DNA from: Desulfosarcina widdelii
GTDB taxonomy: Bacteria; Desulfobacterota; Desulfobacteria; Desulfobacterales; Desulfosarcinaceae
Length of the DNA stretch: 64,000 nt
Assembly (NCBI RefSeq): GCF_009688965.1
Contig: NZ_AP021875.1
Location: 4,030,001 to 4,094,000, forward strand
Reading direction: 5' to 3'
The number at the start of each line of letters is the position of its first letter. The first letter of the stretch is position 1. Below the pieces are notes generated by a model that worked only from the letters and a program-made list of their open reading frames with translations, searched no databases and had not been told where the DNA came from. Both the position numbers and the translations under genes were made by a program. Of the stretch, positions 16,059 through 25,680 are shown in pieces.

Positions 16059-18389
16059 TTATCGTGGTGGTGTATCCAGGTTGACGGTGGTGCGCAGTGC
16101 CCGGAGTCCATGAACCCCTGGCAGGTCTTCGATTTCCAGCTTTTCCGTTTCGCCGGTTAAAACCTCCTGACGGCTGAGGTAGTCGATGTACCGCTCGATC
16201 TCATCCCTTTCTTCGGGTTGGGAATAAACCACGGCGATCTTGCCCGGTTGGGTCAGACGTTCGCCGGTACCCTTGATCATTGCTTTGTCGAGCCTGGATT
16301 TAATAATTTCATAACGGACATCGTATGCCCCGTCCACATCGAAACGCTTTTCGTCGTAACGGAATCGGATGGACGTGGGCGTGTTCTGAATTAGAATCAG
16401 ATGGGCCGTTTCAAGGGGGACCGGCAAGGTGGACTTGAGCTGATGGGTATGCCAGGCCATGCCGGCGGCCAGGCGGATCTGCCAGAGGCGAAGATCTTTG
16501 AGGTACAAATCGCTGAAGCCTCCATTTTCCAGGAGGCTCTGCCCCACATAGATCAGGTAGTCCACACCGTCGGTGCGATGCTTTTCGAAATAGTGCGCGA
16601 AAACGGCCTGCATTCTGGCGTTCTCCTCATCGAGGAAGCCGCTCAGCCGGTTGTTGAGCCGGGTCATACTGTCGTCGAGATCCCTGCGACGCCGGTGCAC
16701 CTCGCCGGTTTGCGGGTCCAGTGCGCTCCGATAGCGGTCGATGGCGGCGCCCACATCGCCGCCCAATCGTTTCAAATGGGGCAGCTGGGGTTCGACTTCT
16801 CCCCGGATCAGATTTCTTGTCCGGGTTTCGTCATTGGAAGATATGCCCTGACGGACCTTGTCGATTTGCAGCGCGATGCGCGTCGCCAGTTCATCCAGAA
16901 TCATCAAATTACCGGTTCGGGCCGCGGCACGGATCACGCCCTGCGCCAGGGTGAGATTTTCCGCCAGATCCTCCTGGGTCGCCCGGTTGCGCTGATCGGC
17001 CGAACCGCGGATGTCGCTCACACCAAAAAGCGCGTATACATCCTTGAACACGATGGGCTCGATCTCCGTGTCACGCCCTTCGTGCAAGCTGTCCAGATGG
17101 CGGTAGGCCGCCTTGCGAAAACGCCATTCCACGGAAGGGTGAATGGCAGTACACTTCTCTTTGATGATGCCCTGCACCTGCAGCTCGAAATCGTTCAGCG
17201 CCTTTTTAATGGCCACGGCAAACAACGGCTGAAGCTGCGCCATCTGAAAGGTATCCAGGGCACTGAAAGCATCGATCGCCGGATCGCTGACGGCAAGATC
17301 GCCGATGACCTCGTCCTGGTAAATCAAAGGAGCGATCATCATCGAGCGGGCTTCGGGAGGAAAAAGCTTGCGACCGTCGGGCCGGTCTTGAAAATGATCG
17401 GCCACATTCCGCACCAGCACGATACGCCGCTCTTTTACCGATTCTTCCCAGGGCGTTCCCGTAAACGTCGATATGGGAATATGGCGGCTGCTTTCAAAAA
17501 TACAGTGATCGACCATGGTCGATCCGGTATTGATCAACAGCACCTGATCGTCCCGTTGGGCCGAAATTCCGGCGATCAGATCCTTCTTGCGAAAAAGGGA
17601 GCGCAGCAGGTCCTGGATCCGGGCGAATCCTTTTTCGGAGATCAGCGCCAACCGGTCGATGAGGTCGCGCTCCAGTTCCGAGACGATGCTGGTTGCGGTC
17701 ACATCCACGGCGCTGTGAACGATAAATCCGTGCAGTTCGAAATTGTCCGGATGGATCAGTTCCATGAGCCGGTCCGCATCGTTCAGATTCTGGCGAATGG
17801 ATGACAGCATTTCAGGCGACAGCGGTTCGGGCTTTTTGTGTGCCTTGACGTCCAGAAATCGAAAATCGAGCTGAATGTCGTAGTATCGTCCCAGTCCGGT
17901 TTCGGGGTCTTCGATCCGCCGGATAATCGGGGAACGCAATTCCTCATGGATCCCGTAAAACCTTTCGAGGATGGAAAGGTAGGAGGTAATCCGTTTGCCC
18001 TGTTTCAGCTGCTCAGGATCCATTGTCAATTGACCTTTGAGCCGTCCATCGCCGTCCAGGAAAAGGGCTTTGAAACGCGGGGTGGCAAAAAACGGCCGAT
18101 CCGAAAACGGGATCATGGCGCACTTGATTTCACGTTCGCGATACAGGGGTGGGAAAACCAGATCCATAAGGGCTTCCATTAACCGGGGATGTCTGTCCAG
18201 CAGGGCTTGATCCACAATGGGACCCATGAACTCCGGAACCTTTTCAAGCATTGCGGTCAGCTCCGGAGAGAGTCCCCTGCATGCCGAGCTTATCGATTCG
18301 GAAAGCTTTTCGACATGGCGGATCAACGGTGCGAAACTCAGGATACTGGCGATGGGGGCGTCTTCGTTGTCAAAACGGGCAGCATTCAC
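16059..18389 (-). CDS. GAF-domain-containing cytoplasmic protein of about 776 residues
   Basis: No membrane segments are seen. A GAF-like sensory region covers about residues 250-400 (TSIVSELERDLIDRLA through SMMIAPLIYQDEVIGDLAVSD). The rest is mainly helical and not assigned. Long GAF proteins of this type occur beside nucleotide cyclases in other bacteria, as far as I recall. The start is a GTG at 18389, 11 bases after AAAGGAG; an upstream GTG at 18422 is also possible but has no ribosome binding site. A palindromic element lies between it and the cyclase gene. The ligand is unknown. Confidence 0.7.
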   Translation of the reverse strand: MNAARFDNEDAPIASILSFAPLIRHVEKLSESISSACRGLSPELTAMLEKVPEFMGPIVDQALLDRHPRLMEALMDLVFPPLYREREIKCAMIPFSDRPFFATPRFKALFLDGDGRLKGQLTMDPEQLKQGKRITSYLSILERFYGIHEELRSPIIRRIEDPETGLGRYYDIQLDFRFLDVKAHKKPEPLSPEMLSSIRQNLNDADRLMELIHPDNFELHGFIVHSAVDVTATSIVSELERDLIDRLALISEKGFARIQDLLRSLFRKKDLIAGISAQRDDQVLLINTGSTMVDHCIFESSRHIPISTFTGTPWEESVKERRIVLVRNVADHFQDRPDGRKLFPPEARSMMIAPLIYQDEVIGDLAVSDPAIDAFSALDTFQMAQLQPLFAVAIKKALNDFELQVQGIIKEKCTAIHPSVEWRFRKAAYRHLDSLHEGRDTEIEPIVFKDVYALFGVSDIRGSADQRNRATQEDLAENLTLAQGVIRAAARTGNLMILDELATRIALQIDKVRQGISSNDETRTRNLIRGEVEPQLPHLKRLGGDVGAAIDRYRSALDPQTGEVHRRRRDLDDSMTRLNNRLSGFLDEENARMQAVFAHYFEKHRTDGVDYLIYVGQSLLENGGFSDLYLKDLRLWQIRLAAGMAWHTHQLKSTLPVPLETAHLILIQNTPTSIRFRYDEKRFDVDGAYDVRYEIIKSRLDKAMIKGTGERLTQPGKIAVVYSQPEERDEIERYIDYLSRQEVLTGETEKLEIEDLPGVHGLRALRTTVNLDTPPR

Positions 18390-18459
18390 GATGGACGGGA
18401 CTCCTTTGCGGTACGCGTTCACGGGATAGAAATGCCCAATGTGCTGAAACTGCCTGATC

Positions 18460-18569
18460 GGTAAGCGTTCACAGGATGCCGCAGATGTGAAGCGCCGGGC
18501 ACGCAGACGGTTTGGTCAACCTTCAGTGCCCGGGAACAAAGCAGATGCGGTATCCTGTGAACGCTTACC
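18460..18569. repeat. Inverted-repeat element overlapping the 3' end of the cyclase gene
   Basis: The 24-base arms at 18460-18483 and 18546-18569 (GGTAAGCGTTCACAGGAT plus GCCGCA, one mismatch) flank a second inverted pair (GCCGGGCAC / GTGCCCGGG). The cyclase stop codon at 18516-18518 and its last 17 or so codons lie inside the element. The block may also act as a transcription attenuator before the GAF gene. Confidence 0.75.
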
Positions 18570-19994
18570 CTTTGCGGATATGCCGGCGGCTTCGATCCAC
18601 CGGCTTAAAAGAGCCTTGTCAGCTTGCTCCATATACGTGATACCCAGGTGGTAAGATGGCTGTCCCCGGCCCTCGTCGACGGCGCTGACCTTGGCGTAAA
18701 TATCCGAAAAACAATGAGCTTCCTGGCAGAAAGTTAACAAGAGCTTTACGTTTGTCAACACGGTCAGCCGCTGGGTGACACTAGCGATCAGCACCGACGT
18801 ATTCAGCCGAAGGGTTTCGCCGTCAAAAGGGCCGGCGACCACTTTTTTATCCTCAAGCAACCACAATTGAAATGGCAGTCGAATTTCGACGAGCGGATCT
18901 TCCTTTTTCTTTTCCAGACGGATATCGAAAGGAGGCCCGATGGCCATGACCGGATAACAGACCAGCGGTCTTTTCAGCCCTTTCATCATCACCGTCATGG
19001 GCGACATAGCAATTGCCCGGTCCCGGATGAGCTCATACGTGGCTTCGCCGACAAGAACCTGCCCGCCCAGGGTATTGGATTCGATTCGTGAAGCGATATT
19101 TACCGCAGCGCCGACAATGCCGTACTTGGTCCTGGCTTCCGAGCCCAAGTTTCCAACGACCACCGGGCCGGTATTGATCCCGATGCCCATCTCCAAAGGT
19201 GGCAGGCCGTCGACCACCAGATTACGGTTGAGATCGGCCAGGGTTCGCTGCATGGCCAGGGCGCAAGCCACGGCACGCACCGGATCGTCATCTTTTTCTT
19301 CGGGGATGCCGAAAACGGTAAGAATCGCATCGCCGATAAACTCGTCGATGACCCCGTCGTAGCGTTCGATCACCCGGGTCATGGCCTCCAGATATCGATT
19401 GAGGATCCGCACCATCTCTTCCGGATCCCTTCCGTCGGACAAATCGGAAAAACCGCGAAGATCGGACATGAGCACCGTTACGGTCTGCCGACGGCCGCCA
19501 ATACGCCGGCCGTCGGGTGAATTCAGGATTTCGTCCACAACCGTGTGGCCCAGATACCGGCCGAAGGTGTCCTTGATGAAATTGACCAACTGGAGGCGCT
19601 GGGCCGATACTTTCAGGATGGCGTCGAGCATGGCTGCCCGCGAAGAGACGATTTCCCGGATCTCAATAGCGGCATCGCCCTCTATGGGGACATTGTCCTC
19701 CTCGGGGCGGTTTACATCCAGTTGACGATTGGCCTCGGCCACCGCTTCTAAGGGGCGGATGATCTTCTTTTCCAGGAAGCGTTGCAGGGTAACCATCATA
19801 AACCCGAGAATCACAGCCACGAGGAAAACGATACGCAGGGCATACCACAACAAATCCAACCCGCCGGCATCTTGCGAAATCATTCTGTACAGTACAGACC
19901 ATACCAGCAGGATCATTTCAATGATGAGAATTCGCCAGAAAACACCGGCCAACAATATCTCGCGGATGCCGCGCTCATGGGTGTTTTTTTTCAT
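18516..19994 (-). CDS. Class III adenylate/guanylate cyclase, membrane-bound
   Basis: The product is about 492 residues. Two hydrophobic segments (RILIIEMILLVWSVLY and ALRIVFLVAVILGFMMV) are followed by a linker helix and the catalytic domain, about residues 165-350. Metal-binding Asp residues are in LMSDLRGFSDLSD and FIGDAILTVFG; the Asn and Arg that bind the transition state are in VNIASR. The residues that usually select adenine are not the standard pair: Glu precedes FIGDA where Lys is common, and Ala precedes AVN where Asp is common. ATP versus GTP use therefore cannot be called. The C-terminal 130 residues are unassigned and could be PilZ-like. ATG 19994 gives a 73-base gap from oppF. 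Confidence 0.85.
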   Translation of the reverse strand: MKKNTHERGIREILLAGVFWRILIIEMILLVWSVLYRMISQDAGGLDLLWYALRIVFLVAVILGFMMVTLQRFLEKKIIRPLEAVAEANRQLDVNRPEEDNVPIEGDAAIEIREIVSSRAAMLDAILKVSAQRLQLVNFIKDTFGRYLGHTVVDEILNSPDGRRIGGRRQTVTVLMSDLRGFSDLSDGRDPEEMVRILNRYLEAMTRVIERYDGVIDEFIGDAILTVFGIPEEKDDDPVRAVACALAMQRTLADLNRNLVVDGLPPLEMGIGINTGPVVVGNLGSEARTKYGIVGAAVNIASRIESNTLGGQVLVGEATYELIRDRAIAMSPMTVMMKGLKRPLVCYPVMAIGPPFDIRLEKKKEDPLVEIRLPFQLWLLEDKKVVAGPFDGETLRLNTSVLIASVTQRLTVLTNVKLLLTFCQEAHCFSDIYAKVSAVDEGRGQPSYHLGITYMEQADKALLSRWIEAAGISAKGKRSQDTASALFPGTEG

Positions 19995-20067
19995 CGCGCC
20001 AATTTCCCTTTCATGCTCCATCGGCCGGCCGTCGGATACTGCACCCATGGCGGATAAGATGCCGCTT

Positions 20068-21051
20068 TTAAAAAAGAAAACAGGCGACCTGGTGGCCGTC
20101 ATCCAGCGGTTTCAGCATCGGGGCCTGCAGATCGCAGGTGGTGTCGACTGCCGGCCGGCAGCGGGTATAGAACGGGCAGTGATCGGTCTTTGGGCGGGGG
20201 CGTTCGTTCTCCAAAAGCGTCCCGTAGCCTTGTTTACCGCTGCAGCCAAAGCGGGGGTGGGCGTCCAGCAGGGCTTTGGTATAGGGGTGCCGGGGATGCA
20301 GGATCGTTTCGCGGGCGGTTCCCTGTTCCACCAGGCAGCCGCGATAGATCACCCCCACACGATCGCATAGGTTGCGGGCCGCCGCCAGACTGTGGGTAAT
20401 AAAAAGCATGGTAACGCCGAATTGCGTTTTCAACCGGTTCAGCAGTTGGAAAATCTGAAAGGAAATGGAGGCATCCAGCATCGATGTGGGTTCGTCGGCA
20501 ATCAGCAGCCGCGGCCGGAGCACCATGGCCCGGGCAATGGCCACCCGCTGGCGCTGCCCGCCGGACAACTGGTGGGGGTACCGATCCAAATAGTCTTCCG
20601 GCGGCGTAAGCCCGGCCGTCTCAAGAGCCTCGCAGGCCTGGGTGCGACGGGATCGCCGATCTCCAATGCCATGAATGACCAACGGTTCGCATATCGTCTC
20701 AAAAATGGACAGATGCGAGTTAAGGCTCTGGTATGGATCCTGAAAAATCACCTGAACCTGCCTGGCGAACGCCCTTCTGTCCTTCCCCTTGAGCCCCGTG
20801 CAATTCCGCCCGTCAAACCGAATCCGCCCTTCATCGGGAGTTTCCAGGCCGACGATCAATCGGCTGGCCGTGGTTTTTCCACTGCCGCTCTCGCCGACCA
20901 GCCCGAAGATCTCCCCGGTCCGGATGTCCAGGGACAAGCGATCCAGGGCCACCACGCGGCCGGTGGACTTGCCCAGCAGAGAACCGCCGGCGGAGTAGGT
21001 CTTGGTGACATCGCGCATGGAAAGGATGGGTGCGGCGCCCGAAGTGCTCAT
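20068..21051 (-). CDS. oppF: Oligopeptide ABC transporter ATP-binding protein, OppF/DppF type
   Basis: This 327-residue ATPase energises a peptide importer. Walker A is GESGSGKTT, the signature is LSGGQRQRVAIARA, and Walker B is LLIADEPTS. The C-terminal region contains the HPYTKALLDA and CPFYTRCR elements normal for OppD/OppF. The start ATG has AAAGGAAG upstream and lies 1 base after the oppD stop, so it is the last gene of the coupled opp operon. The Cys-rich end may hold an iron-sulfur cluster, as known for some family members. Confidence 0.92.
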   Translation of the reverse strand: MSTSGAAPILSMRDVTKTYSAGGSLLGKSTGRVVALDRLSLDIRTGEIFGLVGESGSGKTTASRLIVGLETPDEGRIRFDGRNCTGLKGKDRRAFARQVQVIFQDPYQSLNSHLSIFETICEPLVIHGIGDRRSRRTQACEALETAGLTPPEDYLDRYPHQLSGGQRQRVAIARAMVLRPRLLIADEPTSMLDASISFQIFQLLNRLKTQFGVTMLFITHSLAAARNLCDRVGVIYRGCLVEQGTARETILHPRHPYTKALLDAHPRFGCSGKQGYGTLLENERPRPKTDHCPFYTRCRPAVDTTCDLQAPMLKPLDDGHQVACFLF

Positions 21052-21052
21052 G

Positions 21053-22027
21053 TCAGCTTCCTTTCCCGGCATTCCGGCAGCGGACCCGGTGGGTGGCCGA
21101 CAGTTCCGTCCATTCGGCGACCTCCCGCCTGCACGCATCCGTAGCATCCGGACAGATAACGCGTTGGGGACAGCCATCCGGCGATACGGGTCCGTTCACA
21201 CTGAAAGCGCGGGCGGAATCGGATAGATCCGCCGGCGCATCGGACAGGGTAAGCAAAGCGCCCACCAGCATCTTGGTATAGGGATGCCCCGGACAGCCCA
21301 GCACTTCTTCCCGGAGGCCCATCTCCACCATGCGGCCGGCGTGCATGACCCCGATGTGGGTGCACACATCGGCCACGACGGCCAGATCGTGGGAAATAAA
21401 GATCATGCCAAGGTTCATCTCCCGTTGAAACGTGCCAATGGCTTTTAAAATCTGATCCTGAACGATCACATCCAGGGCGGTGGTGGGTTCGTCGGCAATA
21501 ATCAGCGACGGGTTGCAGGCCAGGGCCATGGCAATGATCACCCGCTGCCGCATGCCCCCGGAAAACTGGTGGGGGTAGTCCTGCAAACGGGCTTGGGGAA
21601 TCCGGACCAGTTCGAAAAGCGAATGGATGCGATGCTCCACGGCATGTCTGGAAAGGTTCGGTTCGTGGACAACGATGGCCTCGGCAATCTGATCCCGAAC
21701 GCGGTGCACGGGATTGAGCGCATTCATGGCGGCCTGGAAAATCATGGAAATCCGGCGCCAGCGGATCTGGCGCATTTGTACATCACTCAGAGCGGCCAGA
21801 TCCTGCCCTTCGAAACGGATCTGTCCGGAAACGATTTCGGCATTGGATGCCAACAGGCGCATCAGCGCCATACCGATGGTCGTTTTGCCGCACCCGGACT
21901 CGCCCACCAACCCCAGCGAGCCGCCCCGATCCACGCGAAAGGACACCCCGTCCACCGCCAGTTGCATGCCGCCGGCACTGCGGTAGCCGACGCTCAGGTC
22001 GCTGACTTCCAGCAGGGCGGCGCTCAC
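21053..22027 (-). CDS. oppD: Oligopeptide ABC transporter ATP-binding protein, OppD/DppD type
   Basis: This is a 324-residue ATPase subunit. Walker A is GESGCGKTT, the signature is [14 protein letters not shown], and Walker B is [12 protein letters not shown]. It starts with GTG that overlaps the oppC stop by 4 bases (GTGA). A longer in-frame extension reaching 22882 runs antiparallel through oppC and is not coding. It pairs with OppF as the nucleotide-binding heterodimer. Confidence 0.92.
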   Translation of the reverse strand: MSAALLEVSDLSVGYRSAGGMQLAVDGVSFRVDRGGSLGLVGESGCGKTTIGMALMRLLASNAEIVSGQIRFEGQDLAALSDVQMRQIRWRRISMIFQAAMNALNPVHRVRDQIAEAIVVHEPNLSRHAVEHRIHSLFELVRIPQARLQDYPHQFSGGMRQRVIIAMALACNPSLIIADEPTTALDVIVQDQILKAIGTFQREMNLGMIFISHDLAVVADVCTHIGVMHAGRMVEMGLREEVLGCPGHPYTKMLVGALLTLSDAPADLSDSARAFSVNGPVSPDGCPQRVICPDATDACRREVAEWTELSATHRVRCRNAGKGS

Positions 22028-22980
22028 GGCTTGACCTCCTCTTTGCGCAGCCGGGGGTCCAGCACATCGTCCATGGCCCGTCCGGTCATGTAAAACGCCA
22101 GGGTAATAAGCGAAATGCAGATGCCCGGAGGCATCAGCCAGTAGGGTGCCTGAAACATGTGGCCCGTTTTCCAGACCCACTGCAGCATCATTCCCCAACT
22201 GACGGTGCCCGGATCGCCGAACCCGAGAAATGCCAGGGCCGCCTCGATAATAATGGCCGATGTGACCCGGAAGGTCATGTAGAGCAGGGCCAGCGGCATC
22301 ACATTGGGCAGGATGTGTCGGAAAAGGATGCGCAGATGCGATGCACCGGCCACCCAGGCGGCTTCGATAAACGGGCGATGACGCAAAGAAAGGGTCTGGG
22401 ATCGAATCACCCGGGCCACCGCCGGCCAGCGAAACAAAGCGATCATCAGCACGATCACCCAGATGTTCAATTGGCCGAACAGGGCCGACAGGATCAGCAC
22501 CACCAGCAGGGTGGGCATGACCATGACGATATCTGCCAGGCGCATGAGCGCCGCGTCGGTGCGCCCTCCCGCATACCCGGCCACCATGCCGATGGTGGTG
22601 CCGAAAAGGATGCTGATCAAGGCCGAGGAGATGCCCACCATGAACGCGATGCGGGCACCGGCCAGAAGCTGGCTGAAAATGTCCCGCCCGATGTAGTCCG
22701 TACCCAGCCAGTGCCGCAGGCTGGGCCCCGTGCTGTAAGAGATCTCCGGATCGACGCCGGTCATGGGATGGTACATGGGGTTGACCCATTGTGGAATGTA
22801 GCTGGACAGCGCCATCAGGGCAAAGATACCCAACAGTGCCAGACCGATGCGGCCGATGATATTCGTGCGGTAGACGGCCCAACCGTTTAAAAAACGCTCG
22901 ACCCAGTGCCAGCGGCGCATTCCGTGAAGCGTGCCGGTTTTTTTAGCAGCCTTTGCATCTGGCGGAGAGGCGTCGATCAT
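22024..22980 (-). CDS. oppC: Oligopeptide ABC transporter permease, OppC/DppC type
   Basis: The product is a 318-residue inner-membrane permease. One N-terminal helix (IGLALLGIFALMALSSYIP) precedes a periplasmic segment with the conserved LGTDYIGRDIFSQLLAGAR. Five helices follow, with the EAA loop EAAWVAGASHLRILFRHILP that docks on the ATPase subunits. The ATG follows the oppB stop by one base (TGA-T-ATG). The start at 22980 is preferred over one at 23097, which would lie inside oppB. Confidence 0.92.
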   Translation of the reverse strand: MIDASPPDAKAAKKTGTLHGMRRWHWVERFLNGWAVYRTNIIGRIGLALLGIFALMALSSYIPQWVNPMYHPMTGVDPEISYSTGPSLRHWLGTDYIGRDIFSQLLAGARIAFMVGISSALISILFGTTIGMVAGYAGGRTDAALMRLADIVMVMPTLLVVLILSALFGQLNIWVIVLMIALFRWPAVARVIRSQTLSLRHRPFIEAAWVAGASHLRILFRHILPNVMPLALLYMTFRVTSAIIIEAALAFLGFGDPGTVSWGMMLQWVWKTGHMFQAPYWLMPPGICISLITLAFYMTGRAMDDVLDPRLRKEEVKP

Positions 22981-22981
22981 A

Positions 22982-23959
22982 TCAATACCGTATCCTCGGA
23001 TCCAGAGTTGCATAAAGAATGTCAACCACCAGGTTCCCCAGCAGAACAACAACGGCGATGAGCAGAAAGGCGGCCTGGGCCAGCGGGTAGTCGGCATGGC
23101 TGACGGAAAAAACGAGTTCCCGGCCGATCCCCGGCCAGGTAAACACCGTTTCGGTCAGGGCGCCACCGTTGATGGAAAAGGCCAGACTCAGCCCTACGCT
23201 GGTCACCACGGGCAGGGCGGCATTGGGCGCCGCATGGTGGTCCCGAATGGTTTTTTCATCCAGTCCCTTGGCGCGGGCGGTGACGATGTAGTCGTCCTTG
23301 AGCGTGTCCAGCATGCTCGAACGCATCACCAGGAGATAGCTTCCGAAATGGATCAGGATGAGGGTCATCAGGGGCAGGGCCATGTGGTGCAGCACATCCA
23401 GGGCCTTGTCCACAAATCCGGCCTGCGGATCGATCCATACTTCGGGCGACACCATGCCCGTGATGGGAAACCACCCCACCCGGTAGGCAAAAAACCAGAT
23501 CATGATCAGGGCCAGCCAGGGCAGAAACAGGGTGTGACAGAAAAGGGCGCCGATGGTCATCAGCGTATCAGTCCGCTCTCCGCGTTTCCAGGCGGCAATC
23601 TTTCCCAGAAAAACGCCCAAAAAAGCCGACAGGATGATGGAGGTGGTAAACAGCAGCACGGTGTTGGGCAGCCGGTTCATGACGATCCGCATCACCGGTA
23701 CGCCATAATGGAAGGAAACCCCCATATTGCCGGTGGCCACATTTTTCAGGTAATAGAGGTATTGGGTCCACACGGGCTGATCCAGCCCCATGCTCTCCTT
23801 GAGCAGTTGGGCATCCTCGGGCGTCATGGACGGATCGACCATCCGTTCGACCGGGTCGCCGGGAGCCAGCCGAAACAGGACAAAAAGCACCGTCATGATC
23901 ACGAAGAAAACCACCGCGATCTCCATCAGGCGTCTGATTATAAAGCGTTTCAATCCCAT
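22982..23959 (-). CDS. oppB: Oligopeptide ABC transporter permease, OppB/DppB type
   Basis: This 325-residue permease begins IRRLMEIAVVFFVIMTVLFVLF and carries the typical APGDPVE motif after the first helix. The EAA-like loop is VTARAKGLDEKTIRDHHAAPN. It ends with DPRIRY, as usual for this subunit. It follows the substrate-binding protein gene by 3 bases. Confidence 0.92.
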   Translation of the reverse strand: MGLKRFIIRRLMEIAVVFFVIMTVLFVLFRLAPGDPVERMVDPSMTPEDAQLLKESMGLDQPVWTQYLYYLKNVATGNMGVSFHYGVPVMRIVMNRLPNTVLLFTTSIILSAFLGVFLGKIAAWKRGERTDTLMTIGALFCHTLFLPWLALIMIWFFAYRVGWFPITGMVSPEVWIDPQAGFVDKALDVLHHMALPLMTLILIHFGSYLLVMRSSMLDTLKDDYIVTARAKGLDEKTIRDHHAAPNAALPVVTSVGLSLAFSINGGALTETVFTWPGIGRELVFSVSHADYPLAQAAFLLIAVVVLLGNLVVDILYATLDPRIRY

Positions 23960-23962
23960 TTG

Positions 23963-25678
23963 TTACGATCCGCCTTTAACCGGCTTCACCAGGCATAACG
24001 ACCAGATATTGCCGATACCTTCCAGCATATCCACCCAGCCGTTGAAACGGTCCCGGCGCACCGCCTCCACCACAGAAGGTTTGTACAAGGGAATATAGGG
24101 AAGGTCTCGGGCGATCTCCCTTTGCATCTCCATCACCAGGGCCTGCCGTTTGACGGGATCCATTTCGGAAACGGACCGGTCGGCCAGACGATCGAAGGCC
24201 GGATTGCGATAACCGCTCATGTTCCATCCCCGGGGTTTGTCGTTGTTCGAGTGAAACAGGTTGCCCAAATAGGCCGGATCCAGGCGCAGCCGCCCGTACC
24301 CCAGGATGAACGCATCGAAGTCGTGCTTGCCCTTGACCTGATCGAGCAGAGAAGAAAAGGACATGGGACGGGCGTATGCCGGCATGCCCACGTCGCGCAA
24401 CCATTCCTGGATCATCAGTCCGGTCGTGGCCCGGTGCGGGTCGTAATCGGCCGGCGGAGTCAAAATCGTGAAGCGCTCCATGGGCCGCCCATCGGGCAGC
24501 CGTATTTCGACGGCGGCCTGGATCTTGCCGGATTCGTCTACGGGCGGAACCTTCCAGGAGTACCCTGCCTCACTGAGTAGCCGGTAGACCCTTTTGATTC
24601 GGCTTTCCCGGCTCATGCCGTCCCCATAGCGCGGCAGGTCGTGGTTGCACCAGAAGCGGTTTTCCGCCGGTATGATCGAAAACATTTTGGTGCCCTGTCC
24701 CTGAAGAATCCGTGAGACGATGAAATTTTTGTCGATCAGGTAGGCCACGGCCCGACGCAGCGCCGGATCGTTAAATGGCGGCCTGCGAAGATTGAAGCCC
24801 ATGAAGTACAGGGCCGATTTTTCGTTGGTAAACAGACGAATCTTTTCTTCTTTTTCCAGGTCGTCCATATAGCCGGGCTGGATGGGCCACCAGAACATAT
24901 CGATGCTGCCCTTTTTCAACCCCAGGATTGCCACATCGGACGTGCCGAACACGGTATAGACAAGATCGTCGAAAAACGGTCCCAGAATCCGTCCGTCGAT
25001 GGTCTGGCCGGTGCCGAAGAAGTGGGCATTGCGTGAAAGATGCAAAAACGCTCCCCGACGCCACTGCTCCAGGATGAAAGGACCGGTGCCCACGGGACGT
25101 TGCACCCGGTGATTGAGCAGGGTCGTCAGCGGCTTGCTGGTGGTTTGGGCTTTTGCGGCAACGGCAGCCCACTGTTTTTCCTGAACGATGGGGGTCGCCA
25201 GCGTTTCGCTGAGAAAAGCCGCCATCGGCTTTTCCAGGTAAAACACGACCGTTCGGTCATCGGGGGTTTCCACACGGCGGATGAACTGCCATTTGGCTCG
25301 ATACCGGGGAACCATGAAGGACTGAATCAACTGCCCCGTAAAGGCCACGTCACGGGAAGTGAACGGGGTGCCGTCCGACCAGCGCGCATCGCGCAGGGCG
25401 ATGGTGTAGGAAAGCCGCTCCGGATCGTACACCGGCAGGGATGCCGCCAGCCAGGGGACCAGATCCAGGGTGTCCGGATCGTTCTGGTAAAGGGGTTGAT
25501 AGATCAGGGAAAGTACTTTGCGGGAGTTGGCGTCACTGGCCAGCCACACATTGAGGGTGCGCGGTTCCTCGGCCAGGCCGATCCTGAGGGTGCCCGGAGG
25601 CTCCCGGTCGGTGCAGGCTGCAACGGCAAAAACCAGCAGCACGACAAACAGCCGATGCCATCGCTTCCCACCGGGCAT
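23963..25678 (-). CDS. Peptide-binding lipoprotein of the ABC importer (SBP family 5)
   Basis: The product is 571 residues. The signal ends in a lipobox (FAVAAC), so the protein is anchored as a lipoprotein. The family 5 pattern is clear: LRIGLAEEPRTLNVWLASDANSRK near the N-terminus, then LRDARWSDGTPFTSRDVAFT, RRAVAYLIDKNF, and a C-terminal RDLPYIPLYKP. It delivers oligopeptides, or sometimes nickel, opines or glutathione-like molecules, to OppBCDF. The frame stays open far upstream antiparallel to the gshB-like gene, but the real start is ATG 25678, 2 bases after the gshB stop. The ligand is unknown. Confidence 0.9.
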   Translation of the reverse strand: MPGGKRWHRLFVVLLVFAVAACTDREPPGTLRIGLAEEPRTLNVWLASDANSRKVLSLIYQPLYQNDPDTLDLVPWLAASLPVYDPERLSYTIALRDARWSDGTPFTSRDVAFTGQLIQSFMVPRYRAKWQFIRRVETPDDRTVVFYLEKPMAAFLSETLATPIVQEKQWAAVAAKAQTTSKPLTTLLNHRVQRPVGTGPFILEQWRRGAFLHLSRNAHFFGTGQTIDGRILGPFFDDLVYTVFGTSDVAILGLKKGSIDMFWWPIQPGYMDDLEKEEKIRLFTNEKSALYFMGFNLRRPPFNDPALRRAVAYLIDKNFIVSRILQGQGTKMFSIIPAENRFWCNHDLPRYGDGMSRESRIKRVYRLLSEAGYSWKVPPVDESGKIQAAVEIRLPDGRPMERFTILTPPADYDPHRATTGLMIQEWLRDVGMPAYARPMSFSSLLDQVKGKHDFDAFILGYGRLRLDPAYLGNLFHSNNDKPRGWNMSGYRNPAFDRLADRSVSEMDPVKRQALVMEMQREIARDLPYIPLYKPSVVEAVRRDRFNGWVDMLEGIGNIWSLCLVKPVKGGS

Positions 25679-25680
25679 CG

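Noticed and set aside
21053..22882. A 609-codon open frame on the minus strand
   Set aside because: The N-terminal part is an out-of-frame read of oppC; OppD begins at GTG 22027 inside the oppC stop.
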